Positions 1 through 8,589 of a stretch of 64,000 bases of DNA are shown piece after piece (positions within the stretch are counted from its first letter, which is position 1; every line of letters begins with the position of its first letter). The notes below the pieces were generated by a model that saw only the letters and a list, made by a program, of their open reading frames with translations, searched no databases and was not told the origin of the DNA. Source of the stretch: JACCXG01 sp963834305 (GTDB taxonomy: Bacteria > Acidobacteriota > Vicinamibacteria > Vicinamibacterales > 2-12-FULL-66-21); contig CAWIAX010000002.1 of NCBI GenBank assembly GCA_963834305.1, forward strand, positions 1,426,001-1,490,000, given 5' to 3'. Made by a program: the position numbers and the translations under genes.

Positions 1-624
1 CCCCTCGGCGATCATGTCGCGGTCCACCTGCCGCAGCGCCGCTTCCCGCTTGGCCGGATCGAGGTAATGCAGCGGATCGCTGCGGCGCTTCCATTCCAGC
101 CAGCTGTTCCGCGAGCGCTCGGTGTTGAGGTCATCCTCGATCGTGAACCCCATCCCCCGGGCGAAGCGCTGCGCATCGTCGCCGACGATGAGGTGGTGGT
201 CGGTGTAGTCCATGACCTTCTGCGCCACCAGGGACGGGGTGCGGACGCCTTCGAGGCACGCGACACCCCCCGCCCGCTTGCGCGGACCGTGCATGCAGCA
301 GGCGTCGAGCTGGACGACCCCTTCGGCATTCGGCAGGCCGCCGTAGCCGACGCTCGTGTCCTCGGGGTCGAGCTCGACAATGTTGACGCCGGCGATGAGC
401 GCATCGAGCACGTCGGTGCCCTTGGTCATGAGGGCGAACGCCCGCTCGATGCAGGTCTCCGATCCGCCGTTTCTGTGGCTATGCCCGTTGGACGACGAGA
501 TGATGACCGGGCGCGCGGCGCCCCGGGTCACGACCGCGGGGGCGGACGTCTGGGCCTGGGCGGCAGCGGCCAGCCCGGCAGCCGCGCCGCTGAGGACGAA
601 TTCACGACGGTTGAGTGTCGGCAT
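1..624 (-). CDS. N4-(beta-N-acetylglucosaminyl)-L-asparaginase family Ntn hydrolase, 3' part outside window
   Basis: The ATG lies at 622-624 and the frame stays open to base 1, giving 208 residues of an unfinished protein. The N-terminus has a twin-arginine export signal (NRREFVLSG, then an Ala-rich stretch ending near AQAQ), so the enzyme is probably exported folded. The body carries family features: ISSSNGHSHRNGG, a GTDVLDALIAGVN segment and SVGYGGLPNAEGVVQLDA, as in type 2 asparaginases/aspartylglucosaminidases that cleave Asn-linked GlcNAc or isoaspartyl bonds. The nucleophile Thr that becomes the new N-terminus after autocleavage lies beyond the window, so activity cannot be judged. It is divergent from the PLP enzyme at 685. 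Confidence 0.8.
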   Translation of the reverse strand, partial: MPTLNRREFVLSGAAAGLAAAAQAQTSAPAVVTRGAARPVIISSSNGHSHRNGGSETCIERAFALMTKGTDVLDALIAGVNIVELDPEDTSVGYGGLPNAEGVVQLDACCMHGPRKRAGGVACLEGVRTPSLVAQKVMDYTDHHLIVGDDAQRFARGMGFTIEDDLNTERSRNSWLEWKRRSDPLHYLDPAKREAALRQVDRDMIAEG

Positions 625-647
625 GGCGCTCGTAGTGTAGCCGTTTA

Positions 648-676
648 TTGACGGGCACCGGATGGGCGACTACGAT
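648..676 (+). promoter_or_regulatory. Sigma-70-type promoter, TTGACG-N17-TACGAT
   Basis: The -35 box TTGACG (648-653) and -10 box TACGAT (671-676) are separated by the ideal 17 bases. Initiation would fall near 683, one or two bases before the GTG at 685, so the message for the PLP enzyme would be essentially leaderless. Confidence 0.6.
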
Positions 677-684
677 AAAGGTTT

Positions 685-1683
685 GTGCCTATCCAGTGCG
701 GTGCGGTGAGCGCCCGTCACATCTCGATCGAGACGATCCGCGAGGCCGCGTCCACCGTTTACGAGGCCGCTGTCCGCACGCCACTCGTCCGGCTCGATGC
801 GGGTGCGGCCGCCGCGCCGCCGGCCGGCCTCTTCCTCAAGCTCGAAACCCTGCAGCCGATCGGGTCCTTCAAGATCCGCGGCGCCTACAACGCCGTCCGG
901 CGGCTGACGCCGGGCGCACGGGCACAGGGCGTCTGGACGGTGAGCGCCGGCAACGCCGCGCAGGGTGTGGCGTTCGCCGCGCGCCGGCTGGGAGCGGCCG
1001 CGAGCGTGCTCGTCATGGACACCGCCCCCGACATCAAGCTCCGCGCCATCGAGCGCCTCGGCGCGTCGATCGTGCAGGCGCCGTTCGACGAGTGCTGGCA
1101 GGCGGTGGAGGCCCACCGGTCCAGCCGCATGCGCGGCCACTTCGTCCACCCCTTTGACGACGACCAGTTCATCAGCGGCAACGGCACGATCGGCCTGGAG
1201 ATCGTCGAGGACCTGCCCGACGTGGACGCGGTGATCGCGCCGCTCGGCGGCGGCGGCCTGCTGGCGGGCGTCGCGTGTGCGCTCCAGGCCCTCCGCCCGG
1301 GAGTGCCGGTGTATGCGGCCGAGCCGGCCACCGCGGCGCCGCTGGCGCGCTCGCTGGCCGAGGGGCGCGCCTGCCGCTTCGACGACTGGACGCCGTCGTT
1401 CGTGGACGGCGCCGGCGGCCGGTCGGTGCTCGAGAGCATGTGGCCGCTGCTGCGGGACGGCGTCGCCGCTTCCATCGTCGTCTCCCTCGACGAGGTGGCC
1501 CGGGCCATGGCGCTCGTCGCCGAGCGCACCCACGTGATCGCCGAAGGGGCGGCGGGCTGCGCGGTCGCCGCGGCGCTGTCGCCCGCCTTCGCCGCCCGCG
1601 GCCACAAGAACGTCGTCGCCATCGTCTCCGGCGGCAACATCGATTTGGCGCGCTTTGCCGGCCTGGCAGGCGCACGCGCGTGA
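685..1683 (+). CDS. Threonine/serine dehydratase-like PLP enzyme
   Basis: This is a 332-residue fold-type II PLP enzyme of the threonine dehydratase/serine racemase group. The PLP lysine sits in GSFKIRGAYNA (about residue 61), the phosphate-binding glycine loop is PLGGGGLLAG (about 184-193), and a C-terminal SGGNID motif matches the cofactor-ring contact of the family. There is no C-terminal ACT regulatory domain, so it resembles the short catabolic or promiscuous type rather than allosteric IlvA. The start is GTG 685, chosen because a good promoter ends just upstream; GTG 706 is an alternative. The expected reaction is deamination of Thr or Ser to a 2-keto acid; substrate preference cannot be read from sequence. 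It ends 19 bases before glgP. Confidence 0.85.
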   Translation: MPIQCGAVSARHISIETIREAASTVYEAAVRTPLVRLDAGAAAAPPAGLFLKLETLQPIGSFKIRGAYNAVRRLTPGARAQGVWTVSAGNAAQGVAFAARRLGAAASVLVMDTAPDIKLRAIERLGASIVQAPFDECWQAVEAHRSSRMRGHFVHPFDDDQFISGNGTIGLEIVEDLPDVDAVIAPLGGGGLLAGVACALQALRPGVPVYAAEPATAAPLARSLAEGRACRFDDWTPSFVDGAGGRSVLESMWPLLRDGVAASIVVSLDEVARAMALVAERTHVIAEGAAGCAVAAALSPAFAARGHKNVVAIVSGGNIDLARFAGLAGARA

Positions 1684-1702
1684 CGACTGTACCAACGGAA
1701 GG

Positions 1703-3877
1703 ATGACCTTGGAGCCCAACGTGAGCAACCCGTCCGGACCCTCTCTGCCCGAACGCCTGAAGCGGCTGCCGGAACTGGCCGGCGACCTGTGGTGGACCTG
1801 GAACCCGGGCGCCCGCGAAGTCTTTCGCCGGCTCGACTACACGCTGTGGCGTCAGACGGCGCACAACCCGGTGCTCATGCTGCGGCAGGTGTCGGCGGAG
1901 ATGCTCGAGCAGGCCGCGCGGGACGAGCGGTTCCTGGCGACCTTCGACGACCGCGATCGAGGCGCTCGACCGCGCGCGCAGCGCCGACGACACGTGGTGG
2001 CAGCACCGGTTCCCCGAGAGCAAGGGACCGCTCGGCTACTTCTCCGCGGAGTTCGCGCTGCACCAGTCGCTGCCCATCTACGCCGGCGGCCTCGGCGTGC
2101 TCGCCGGCGACCACTGCAAGGAAGCGAGCGACCTCGGGATTCCGCTGATCGGCGTCGGGTTCATGTATCCGCAGGGCTACTTCCACCAGACGGTGTCCGC
2201 GGAAGGCTGGCAGCAGGAAGTCTACGAGCGCCTGAACTGGACCGACGCGCCCATCGAGCCGGCCCTCGGCGCCGACGGGAAGCCGGTCATCGTCGCCGTG
2301 CCGCTCGGCAACCGCAGCGTGCTGGTGTCGGTCTGGCGGGTCCGCCTCGGCCGTGTGACGCTCCACCTGCTCGACACCGACCTCGAAGAGAACGCGCCGT
2401 GGGACCGCGAGCTGTCCGCGCGCCTCTACGGCGGCGACCGTGAGACGCGCATCCAGCAGGAGATCATCCTCGGCATCGGCGGCGTGCGCGCCCTCAAGGC
2501 GCTCGGCACCGTGCCGGAGGTCTGGCACCTCAACGAGGGGCATGCCGCGTTCGTCGTGCTCCAGCGGATTCGCGACATGATCGAAGAGGGGCACACGTTC
2601 GAGGCGGCGCTCGAGGAAGTGCGCCGCACGACGATGTTCACGACGCACACGCCGGTCCCCGCCGGTCACGACGCGTTCCCCTTCAACCTGGTCGAGACCC
2701 ACCTGGCCGGCGCCTGGGGCACGCTCGGCGGCTATCGCGACGCCTTCCTGGCGCTCGGGCACTACGACAACGGCAGCGGCCCGCTGTTCAACATGACCGC
2801 GCTCGCGCTGCGCACCGCCGGCACGGTCAACGGCGTCAGCCAGCTGCACGGCGAGGTGACCCGCGAGATGTGGGGGCCGATCTGGCCGGGCGTCCCGGAC
2901 GAGGAGCGGCCGGTCGGGCTTCATCACCAACGGCGTGCACGTGCCGACCTGGCTGTCGGCGGAGCTGGCGACGCTGTTCGACCGTCATCTCGGACCGGCC
3001 TGGCGGGAGTCGCACGACGATCCGGCCCTGTGGCAGAAGATCCTGGAAATCCCGGACGACGAGCTGTGGAACGCGCGCCAGTCGCTGCGCGAGTATCTGT
3101 TCGCGTTCATCCGCGAGCGCGCGCGCTCGCGCTGGATGGACGAGCGGGTCAGCGCGCCGCGCGTGGTGGCGGCCGGCACGCTGCTCGATCCGCACGCGCT
3201 GACGATCGGCTTCGCCCGCCGCTTCACCGGCTACAAGCGCCCCGAGTTGATCTTCCACAACCCGGATCGGCTCATGAGCATCCTGAACGCCCGGCGGCGC
3301 CCGGTGCAGATCGTCTTCGCCGGCAAGGCGCACCCGGCCGACGAGACCGGCAAGCACCACCTGCAGCAGGTCTACCGCCGCGCCATCGACCCGATGTTCG
3401 GCGGCCGCATCGCCTTCGTGGACGACTACGACCTCCACGTCGCGCACTTCCTGGTGCAGGGCTGCGACGTGTGGCTCAACAACCCGCGCAAGCCGCTCGA
3501 GGCCAGCGGCACGAGCGGCATGAAGGCCTCGATCAACGGCATCCCGCACCTCAGCATCGGCGACGGCTGGTGGGCCGAGGGCTACACCGGCCGCAACGGC
3601 TGGCAGATCGAAGGCCGCGGCGCGGCCCAGGAGGACCTCGCGGCGGTCGACGCGGCCGACGCCGACGCGCTCTACACCCTGCTCGAATCGGAGATCGTCC
3701 CGACCTTCTACGATCGCGACCACGACGGCATCCCGCGCCGCTGGCTGGCCGGTCGTCCGCCAGGCCATCATGTCGGTGACGCCGCGCTTCAGCGCCCGGC
3801 GGATGGTCAAGCAGTACGCCGAGACCATGTATGGCCCCGGCATGATGCGCGGCCGCACGCTCACGCAGGCGCGGTAA
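1703..3877 (+). CDS. glgP: Alpha-glucan phosphorylase (short DUF3417/GT35 type), frameshifted in this sequence
   Basis: It phosphorolyses alpha-1,4-glucans to glucose-1-phosphate in glycogen turnover. The N-terminus (LPELAGDLWWTWNPGAREVF) is the DUF3417 domain of the short bacterial/archaeal phosphorylases, about 720 residues in all. The PLP lysine is in EASGTSGMKASINGI, followed by SIGDGWWAEGY. Three single-base shifts break the frame near 1951, 2917 and 3751; removing one base at each restores continuous homology (for example GVPDEERPVG to FITNGVHVPTWLS). These look like consensus errors, not decay. Start choice is ATG 1703 or GTG 1721, the latter having GGAG at ideal spacing. The stop TAA shares its last A with the ATG of the next gene, so the two are translationally coupled. 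Confidence 0.9.
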
Positions 3878-4335
3878 TGTCCCGCAAAGCCATGGCGCAG
3901 ACCCGGTGCGCGCTCTGCGGCGCGAAAGACGTCTCGGAACCGCGCGGCGAGGAACGCTACTGCCGCGACTGCTGGGACAAGAAGATTGCGGTCGAGGAGA
4001 TCGTCGCGCGCGAGTTCGCGCTCAAGCGCTACATCCGCGCCCACAGCGCCGAGAAATACCTCATCTACCACTCCACCCTGAAGCGCCCCTGCGGCCAGCT
4101 GGTCGTGGTGGACGACGGCTACGACCTGTTCCTGACGATGGTGCTCTACCCCAGCTTCGCCTGGGACGAGAATGCCTATCACCTCGAGGGGGACCCCGAA
4201 GGGCGGACGTTTGCCGAGATCCTCGTGGACGTGGTCGCGGCCGAGGTGATCGAGCCCTGGGGGGGCGGGAAATGGCACCTCGATATCTTCCGATCCGCCA
4301 GCCTCGAGCCTGAGGACTGGAACGGAGAGATGTAG
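3877..4335 (+). CDS. Zinc-ribbon protein of unknown function, coupled to glgP
   Basis: This is a 152-residue cytosolic protein with an N-terminal four-cysteine zinc ribbon (C11, C14, C29, C32) followed by a globular alpha/beta region with many aromatic and acidic residues (LIYHSTLKRPCGQLVVVDDG, LYPSFAWDENAYHLEGD). I do not recognise the family. Its ATG overlaps the stop codon of glgP by one base, so it is made from the same message, suggesting a link to glycogen metabolism or simply co-expression. There is no signal peptide and no membrane segment. Confidence 0.7.
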   Translation: MSRKAMAQTRCALCGAKDVSEPRGEERYCRDCWDKKIAVEEIVAREFALKRYIRAHSAEKYLIYHSTLKRPCGQLVVVDDGYDLFLTMVLYPSFAWDENAYHLEGDPEGRTFAEILVDVVAAEVIEPWGGGKWHLDIFRSASLEPEDWNGEM

Positions 4336-4346
4336 AGCCCTATAAT
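4318..4346 (+). promoter_or_regulatory. Promoter with consensus -10 TATAAT
   Basis: A perfect TATAAT lies at 4341-4346, just after the upstream stop codon. The -35 region at 17-base spacing (TGGAAC, 4318-4323) is weak. It would give a leader of about 70 bases before the ATG at 4424. Confidence 0.5.
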
Positions 4347-4423
4347 GGCGCCGGCCGGCGGTCCGTGCCGCCAGCTGCCCGAGAACAGTCCAGGTACCCC
4401 AACCACCCCTTCGGGAGGTAGTC

Positions 4424-4873
4424 ATGAACCGTTCAGTGTTCGCGCCTGCCCTTGCGGTGCTCCTGTGCACCGCCGTCCCCACGTCGTCGTTCGCCCAGGC
4501 TCAGCCGGCCGCCCCGACCACCCCGGCGGCGCCGGCCAGAGCCAAGTTCGCGACGCCGCTCAAAGGCCAGGCCACCATCGAGGTCATCCAGTCGCAGTCG
4601 AAATTCGTCGGCAAGGAAATCATCACGACGTTCAAGATCAAGAACACGTCGAGCGCGCCGATTGCCCTGCTGAAGATCGATGAGTATTGGTACGACAAGG
4701 CCGGGAAGATGGTGTCGTCCGACACCCAGCGCTACCGGCAGCCGTTCGGCCCGGGCGACATCATCGAGATGGCCACGCGGTCACCGGCGAACCCCGGCGC
4801 GGAGCGGAGCCAGGCGCAGTTCTCGCACGCCAACGGCACGGTGAAGCCCACCCGGGTCAAAGCCTTCAAATAA
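4424..4873 (+). CDS. Secreted protein with an FxLYD-like beta-sandwich domain
   Basis: This 149-residue protein starts with a clear Sec signal peptide (MNRSVFAPALAVLLCTAVPTSSFAQA, cleavage likely after about residue 25) and a Pro/Ala linker. The remainder (IEVIQSQSKF, IITTFKIKNTSSAPIALLKIDEYWYD) resembles extracytoplasmic FxLYD-type domains, in which a transiently charged side chain is compared with its neutral form. No catalytic motif is seen. GGGAGG precedes the ATG at good spacing. It has its own promoter and ends in a shared hairpin with the convergent membrane-protein gene. Function unknown. Confidence 0.75.
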   Translation: MNRSVFAPALAVLLCTAVPTSSFAQAQPAAPTTPAAPARAKFATPLKGQATIEVIQSQSKFVGKEIITTFKIKNTSSAPIALLKIDEYWYDKAGKMVSSDTQRYRQPFGPGDIIEMATRSPANPGAERSQAQFSHANGTVKPTRVKAFK

Positions 4874-4877
4874 GCCG

Positions 4878-4897
4878 GGCTCAGCGCTCGCTGAGCC
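4878..4897. terminator. Hairpin between convergent genes
   Basis: A perfect 8-bp stem (GGCTCAGC/GCTGAGCC) with loop GCTC lies between the stop of the secreted protein (4873) and the end of the convergent gene, and overlaps the last codons of the latter. It has no T-tract, so termination would be weak or Rho-assisted in both directions. Confidence 0.4.
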
Positions 4898-5252
4898 GTT
4901 CGGCGTAGGTGCCGGCGATGGGCAGCTTCCATCGCCGGCGCGTGAACGCCTTGACCAGGCACACCACCCAGCACACGATCCACAGCCCCCACGCCGCCCA
5001 GCTCACCATCAGCAGCACGCGAAACGCCGTCGCCGAGACGATCACCGACAGGAACGCCAGCGCCAGCAGCCCGGCGACAATCAGCCCGAGCCCGCCGAGG
5101 CCGAGGATCGACTGCCAGGCGTGGAAGCGGACGTACGAGTTGGTGCGCTCGGCAAGCAGCACCAGCAGCCCCGACAGCGGGCCGGCGAGGTAGGCGAGGG
5201 AGGCGGCGACGTGGGCGTCGAGTCCCGTGGACGATGGCTCGCGGGGGGTCAT
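4881..5252 (-). CDS. Small integral membrane protein, DUF4870/Tic20-like
   Basis: This 123-residue protein has three hydrophobic stretches (about residues 15-34, 47-71 and 76-101) and the segment SYVRFHAWQSILG typical of DUF4870/Tic20-like small membrane proteins. It is basic at the C-terminus (FTRRRWKLP). Its ATG overlaps the TGA of the upstream VWFA protein by the ATGA pattern, so the two are co-translated. Molecular function is not known for this family. Confidence 0.7.
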   Translation of the reverse strand: MTPREPSSTGLDAHVAASLAYLAGPLSGLLVLLAERTNSYVRFHAWQSILGLGGLGLIVAGLLALAFLSVIVSATAFRVLLMVSWAAWGLWIVCWVVCLVKAFTRRRWKLPIAGTYAERLSER

Positions 5253-7300
5253 CGGACGGTGAACTCCAGCTCGCGCGCCGCCGAACCGCCGTCCGACACG
5301 AGGCCGCGCGCCTCGACCCGCGCCACGTAGCGGCCCGGCGTCAGGTCGGCGAGCGGCATCGTCCGGACGTGGCCGAAGCCATCGCCGCGCGCCTGCAGCT
5401 CGTCGCTGCCCCGCGTGTCGGTGTGCGAGATCACCGCCCGGCCGTCGTCCGCGGTGACCGTCGTGACGATCTCGACCTTGTGCGGCGCCCGGATGTGGTC
5501 GTAGATCTCGGCGAACAGCGTGAGGACATCGCTCCGCGCGAACGTGCGGACGACCGTCGGCGGCTGCGGCAGGATGTCCTTGAGCTGTTCGTCGGCCCGC
5601 GCCGTCGGCGTCTGGCCTGCCGCCGCCGAGGCGAGCGCGAGGCCGCTCATCGCGATGGGCCCCTTGGCGAAGTCCGGAACGTCCACGTCGAGCAGCACCG
5701 TGCCGGCGGCGCCCCCGGGCTCGCGCGCCCCGATGCGCAGCGAGTAGCGGCCGGCCGGGAGATCGAGCCGCCGGGTGACCCGGACACCGCGTGTTTCGAG
5801 CAGGCGGCGGGTCTGGGGCCGCGGCGTGATGACCAGCGAGTCGCGGCCGCCCTGCCGCACCTTGCCGCTGGCGTCGAACGGCGCGATGACGACCTCTATC
5901 TCGGTGACCGGCTTGCCGTCCTTTTCGACGAACTGGATCTTCGAGCCGTCCACTTCGACGATCACGAGGACGGAGGCGTCCTTGCCGGCCCGGAACGGCA
6001 CGGCCGAGGCCGTCAGCGACAGGCCGCTCAGGGGAACAGGGCTGGCCAGCGCCTCGCGCAGCTCGGGGCTGGTGCCGGCGGCCGCTCCCGAGGCGACCGC
6101 CGGGGCGTTGCCTCTGGGCGCGGTGTAGCCCTTGCGGGCGCGCACCACGAGCCCCGGGCGGCGGGCCTTGACCTCGACCGTCCGGAAGCGCCCGTCGCGC
6201 CGGGTGTTGTCGGAGTAGTAGCCGAGCACGTAGTAGCTGCTGTTGTCGCGGATGATGCGGTCGAACGACTCGCGATAGTCGTTGCGGTTGATGGCGGCGA
6301 CGCCGCCGGTCTCCTCCGCCAGGACGCGCAGGCTGTCCTGCGACAGGCGCAGCTCGTTCATCAGCCCCGCCATGCCGCCGGCACCGGGGTCGTCGGGCAG
6401 GCGCTGGAGCTCGATCGCGTCTTCGAGGCCGGCCAGCCCGCGCGGGTCGATGGCGTAGATGCTGACGTTGGCGCGGGTGGCCGCGGCGATCGCGGTCTTG
6501 AGGTCGCCCGACACGTCGGAGGCGAAGCGATTCTGGAAATTGAGCGGGTCGATGTCCACCCCCTCGCTGAAGAGCACCACCGCCTTGCGGCGGCCCCTGA
6601 TGCCGGACAGGAAATCGGCCACCCCTTTCACCGAGCCGAGCAGGCGCCCGGCCTGATACGCGCGCTCGGCATCGCTGGCTGGCCCCTGGGCCGCGCCCGC
6701 CGTCCGGCGGCTGTCCTCGAGCGTGGCGGACGGCAGCTTTTTCCCCGCGAACCTGCCGATGGCGTCGAGCAGGCGCGCGCGGCTGACGGTGAACTCCTGG
6801 GCGCCGCCACTGGCGCCGCTGGTCGGCACCACCGCCACGAGGTCGTTGGCGCCGATGTAGCGCTCGACGAACTGCGTGGCCGCGGCGCGGACGCGCCCGG
6901 TGCGGGTGAAGCCGGTGTGCAGGTCGTCGAGCAGGAGCACGAACACCCGGCCGTCGAACTCGCGCCGGTTGCTGCGGACGTCGGGCTCGATCGCCGAGGC
7001 GCGGAACAGCGGCGGGTCGGGACGTTCCACCGGGATGTCCACGCGCGAGAAGACCGTCACGGTCTGCGGACGGCCTTCCTCGAGGACCTCGACATCCTCG
7101 CGGGTGAGGTCGCGGACGGGGGTGCCCTGCGCGTCGGTCACCGTCAGGTCAATCTCGACATAGTTGACCTCGACCTTGAAGGTCAGCGGCGCCTGCCCGG
7201 GAGCTGGCGGCGCGGGGGTCTGAGCCCGAACCGAGACGACCGCGGCGACGGCGACCGCGACGGCGGCAGCAAGCAGCGTGGTTCGGCGCATCGTGTGCAT
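5249..7300 (-). CDS. Secreted VWFA-related protein of the acidobacterial type
   Basis: A 683-residue protein with an N-terminal signal peptide (basic start, hydrophobic AAAVAVAVAAVV, cleavage near AQT at about 27). A short beta-domain (FKVEVNYVEIDLTVTDAQG, about 41-60) is followed by the VWFA-related domain described from Acidobacteria (RVFVLLLDDLHTGF, about 118-131, through YAIDPRGL and SYYVLGYYSDN). The MIDAS is degenerate: DDLHT replaces canonical DxSxS, usual in this family. The C-terminus is a set of beta-rich repeats with no enzyme motif. Start 7300 is chosen because GAAGGT precedes it at 5 bases; a longer upstream frame lacks a ribosome site and would run into the divergent M24 gene. 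Probably periplasmic or surface adhesion/scaffold function. Confidence 0.85.
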   Translation of the reverse strand: MHTMRRTTLLAAAVAVAVAAVVSVRAQTPAPPAPGQAPLTFKVEVNYVEIDLTVTDAQGTPVRDLTREDVEVLEEGRPQTVTVFSRVDIPVERPDPPLFRASAIEPDVRSNRREFDGRVFVLLLDDLHTGFTRTGRVRAAATQFVERYIGANDLVAVVPTSGASGGAQEFTVSRARLLDAIGRFAGKKLPSATLEDSRRTAGAAQGPASDAERAYQAGRLLGSVKGVADFLSGIRGRRKAVVLFSEGVDIDPLNFQNRFASDVSGDLKTAIAAATRANVSIYAIDPRGLAGLEDAIELQRLPDDPGAGGMAGLMNELRLSQDSLRVLAEETGGVAAINRNDYRESFDRIIRDNSSYYVLGYYSDNTRRDGRFRTVEVKARRPGLVVRARKGYTAPRGNAPAVASGAAAGTSPELREALASPVPLSGLSLTASAVPFRAGKDASVLVIVEVDGSKIQFVEKDGKPVTEIEVVIAPFDASGKVRQGGRDSLVITPRPQTRRLLETRGVRVTRRLDLPAGRYSLRIGAREPGGAAGTVLLDVDVPDFAKGPIAMSGLALASAAAGQTPTARADEQLKDILPQPPTVVRTFARSDVLTLFAEIYDHIRAPHKVEIVTTVTADDGRAVISHTDTRGSDELQARGDGFGHVRTMPLADLTPGRYVARVEARGLVSDGGSAARELEFTVR

Positions 7301-7354
7301 CAACACCTTCGATCTTATGCCAGCGGCCCTTCGGGATTCCGCAAGACCCGGCTG

Positions 7355-7360
7355 TATACT
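7355..7360 (+). promoter_or_regulatory. -10 box of a leaderless promoter for the M24 peptidase
   Basis: TATACT ends six bases before the ATG at 7367, which places initiation at or next to the start codon. No convincing -35 box is seen at 16-18 bases. No ribosome binding site precedes the ATG. Confidence 0.4.
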
Positions 7361-7366
7361 CGTGGA

Positions 7367-8543
7367 ATGGCGCTTCCGGTGGCGGAGGTCCAGGCGGCGC
7401 TCGTCGAGGACGGGCTGGACGGCTGGCTGCTCTACGACTTTCAGGGATCCAACCCGATTGCGGCCCGGCTGTCCGGTGTGGCCGCGAGCGGGAAGATGAC
7501 GACGCGCCGGTGGTACTACCTCATCCCGGCGAGCGGTGAGCCGCGGGGACTGGTGCACGCGATCGAGCGTCACAACCTCGACGGCCTGCCTGGCGACAAG
7601 CGGGCCTACGCCGGACGCGACCGGCTGGCCAGCGGGTTGCGCGATCTGCTGGCCGGGGTGACAGCGGGTGGCGATGGAGTACTCGCCGGGCAACAGCATC
7701 CCGTATATTTCCCGGGTGGACGCCGGCACGGTCGAAGCCATCCGCGAGCTCGGGGTCGAGGTGGTGTCGTCGGGCGACCTCGTCCAGCGTTTCGAGGCGG
7801 TGTGGTCGGAGGCGGCGCTGGCCAGCCACCGGCAGGCGTCCGAGGCGCTCTACCGTATCAAGGACCGGGCGTTCGAGCTCGTCCGCGAACGGCTGGCGTC
7901 GGGGCTGACGGAATTCGACGTCCAGGCGGCGATGCTGGAGTGGTTCACGGACGAGGGGCTGGTGTCGGACGACACGCCCAACGTCTCGGCGCAGGAGAAT
8001 GCCGGGAATCCCCATTATCACCCCTCCCGCGACGTCCATCGCGCCATCCGTCCGGACGAGATTCTGCTGCTCGACCTCTGGGGCAAGCTGTCAACACCCG
8101 GCGCGGTGTTTGCTGACATCACCTGGGTGGGTTTCACGGGGCGGGAGGTGCCGGCTGAGTATGCGCGGGCCTTCGCCGCCGCCCGGGATGGCCGCGACGC
8201 CGCCGTGGCGCTGGTGCAGCAGGCCGTTCAGGAGGGGCGCGAGCTGCGCGGCTACGAGGTGGACCGCGCCTGCCGGGCGGTCGTCGACCGGGCCGGGTAC
8301 GGCGCGCAGTTCATCCACCGGACCGGACACAGCCTGGGCGAAACCGTGCACGGCAACGGCGTGCACCTCGACGACTACGAGACGCACGACGACCGGCGCC
8401 TGATACCGGGCTCCGGCTTCACGATCGAGCCGGGCGTCTATACGGAGCAGTTCGGCGTACGGACGGAAATCAACATGTTCATCGGCGACCGGGACGCGCA
8501 GGTCACCGGCCCGCTCCAGCGGGACATCGTCGCGCTAGTCTAA
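7367..8543 (+). CDS. M24 metallopeptidase, Xaa-Pro aminopeptidase-like, one frameshift
   Basis: The protein is about 392 residues. The N-terminal part (VQAALVEDGLDGWLLYDFQGSNPIA) is the creatinase/prolidase-like domain; the C-terminal part is the pita-bread catalytic domain. All five metal ligands are visible: Asp in LLDLWGK, Asp in FADITWVGF, His in IHRTGHSLGE, Glu in FTIEPGVY and Glu in VRTEINMF. One extra base near 7662-7668 (GVTAG versus VAMEYSPGNSIPYIS) splits the frame. Expected activity is removal of N-terminal residues before proline in the cytosol. The gene is divergent from the VWFA gene and seems to be translated from a leaderless message. Confidence 0.85.
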
Positions 8544-8589
8544 GCACTCGCCCAACCGCACGGCGCCAGCCGTGCAACGGAGTTGTTCC

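Noticed and set aside
1703..3877. Calling glgP and the other frameshifted genes pseudogenes
   Set aside because: Too many are essential (asnS, infB, pnp), the shifts are isolated single bases, and homology resumes at once in the next frame.
5234..8116. A 960-codon open frame on the plus strand opposite the VWFA gene
   Set aside because: It is an antisense shadow produced by high GC in third positions: Arg/Gly/Ala-rich, no domain, and it runs into the M24 gene in its last part. The minus-strand protein has clear homology.
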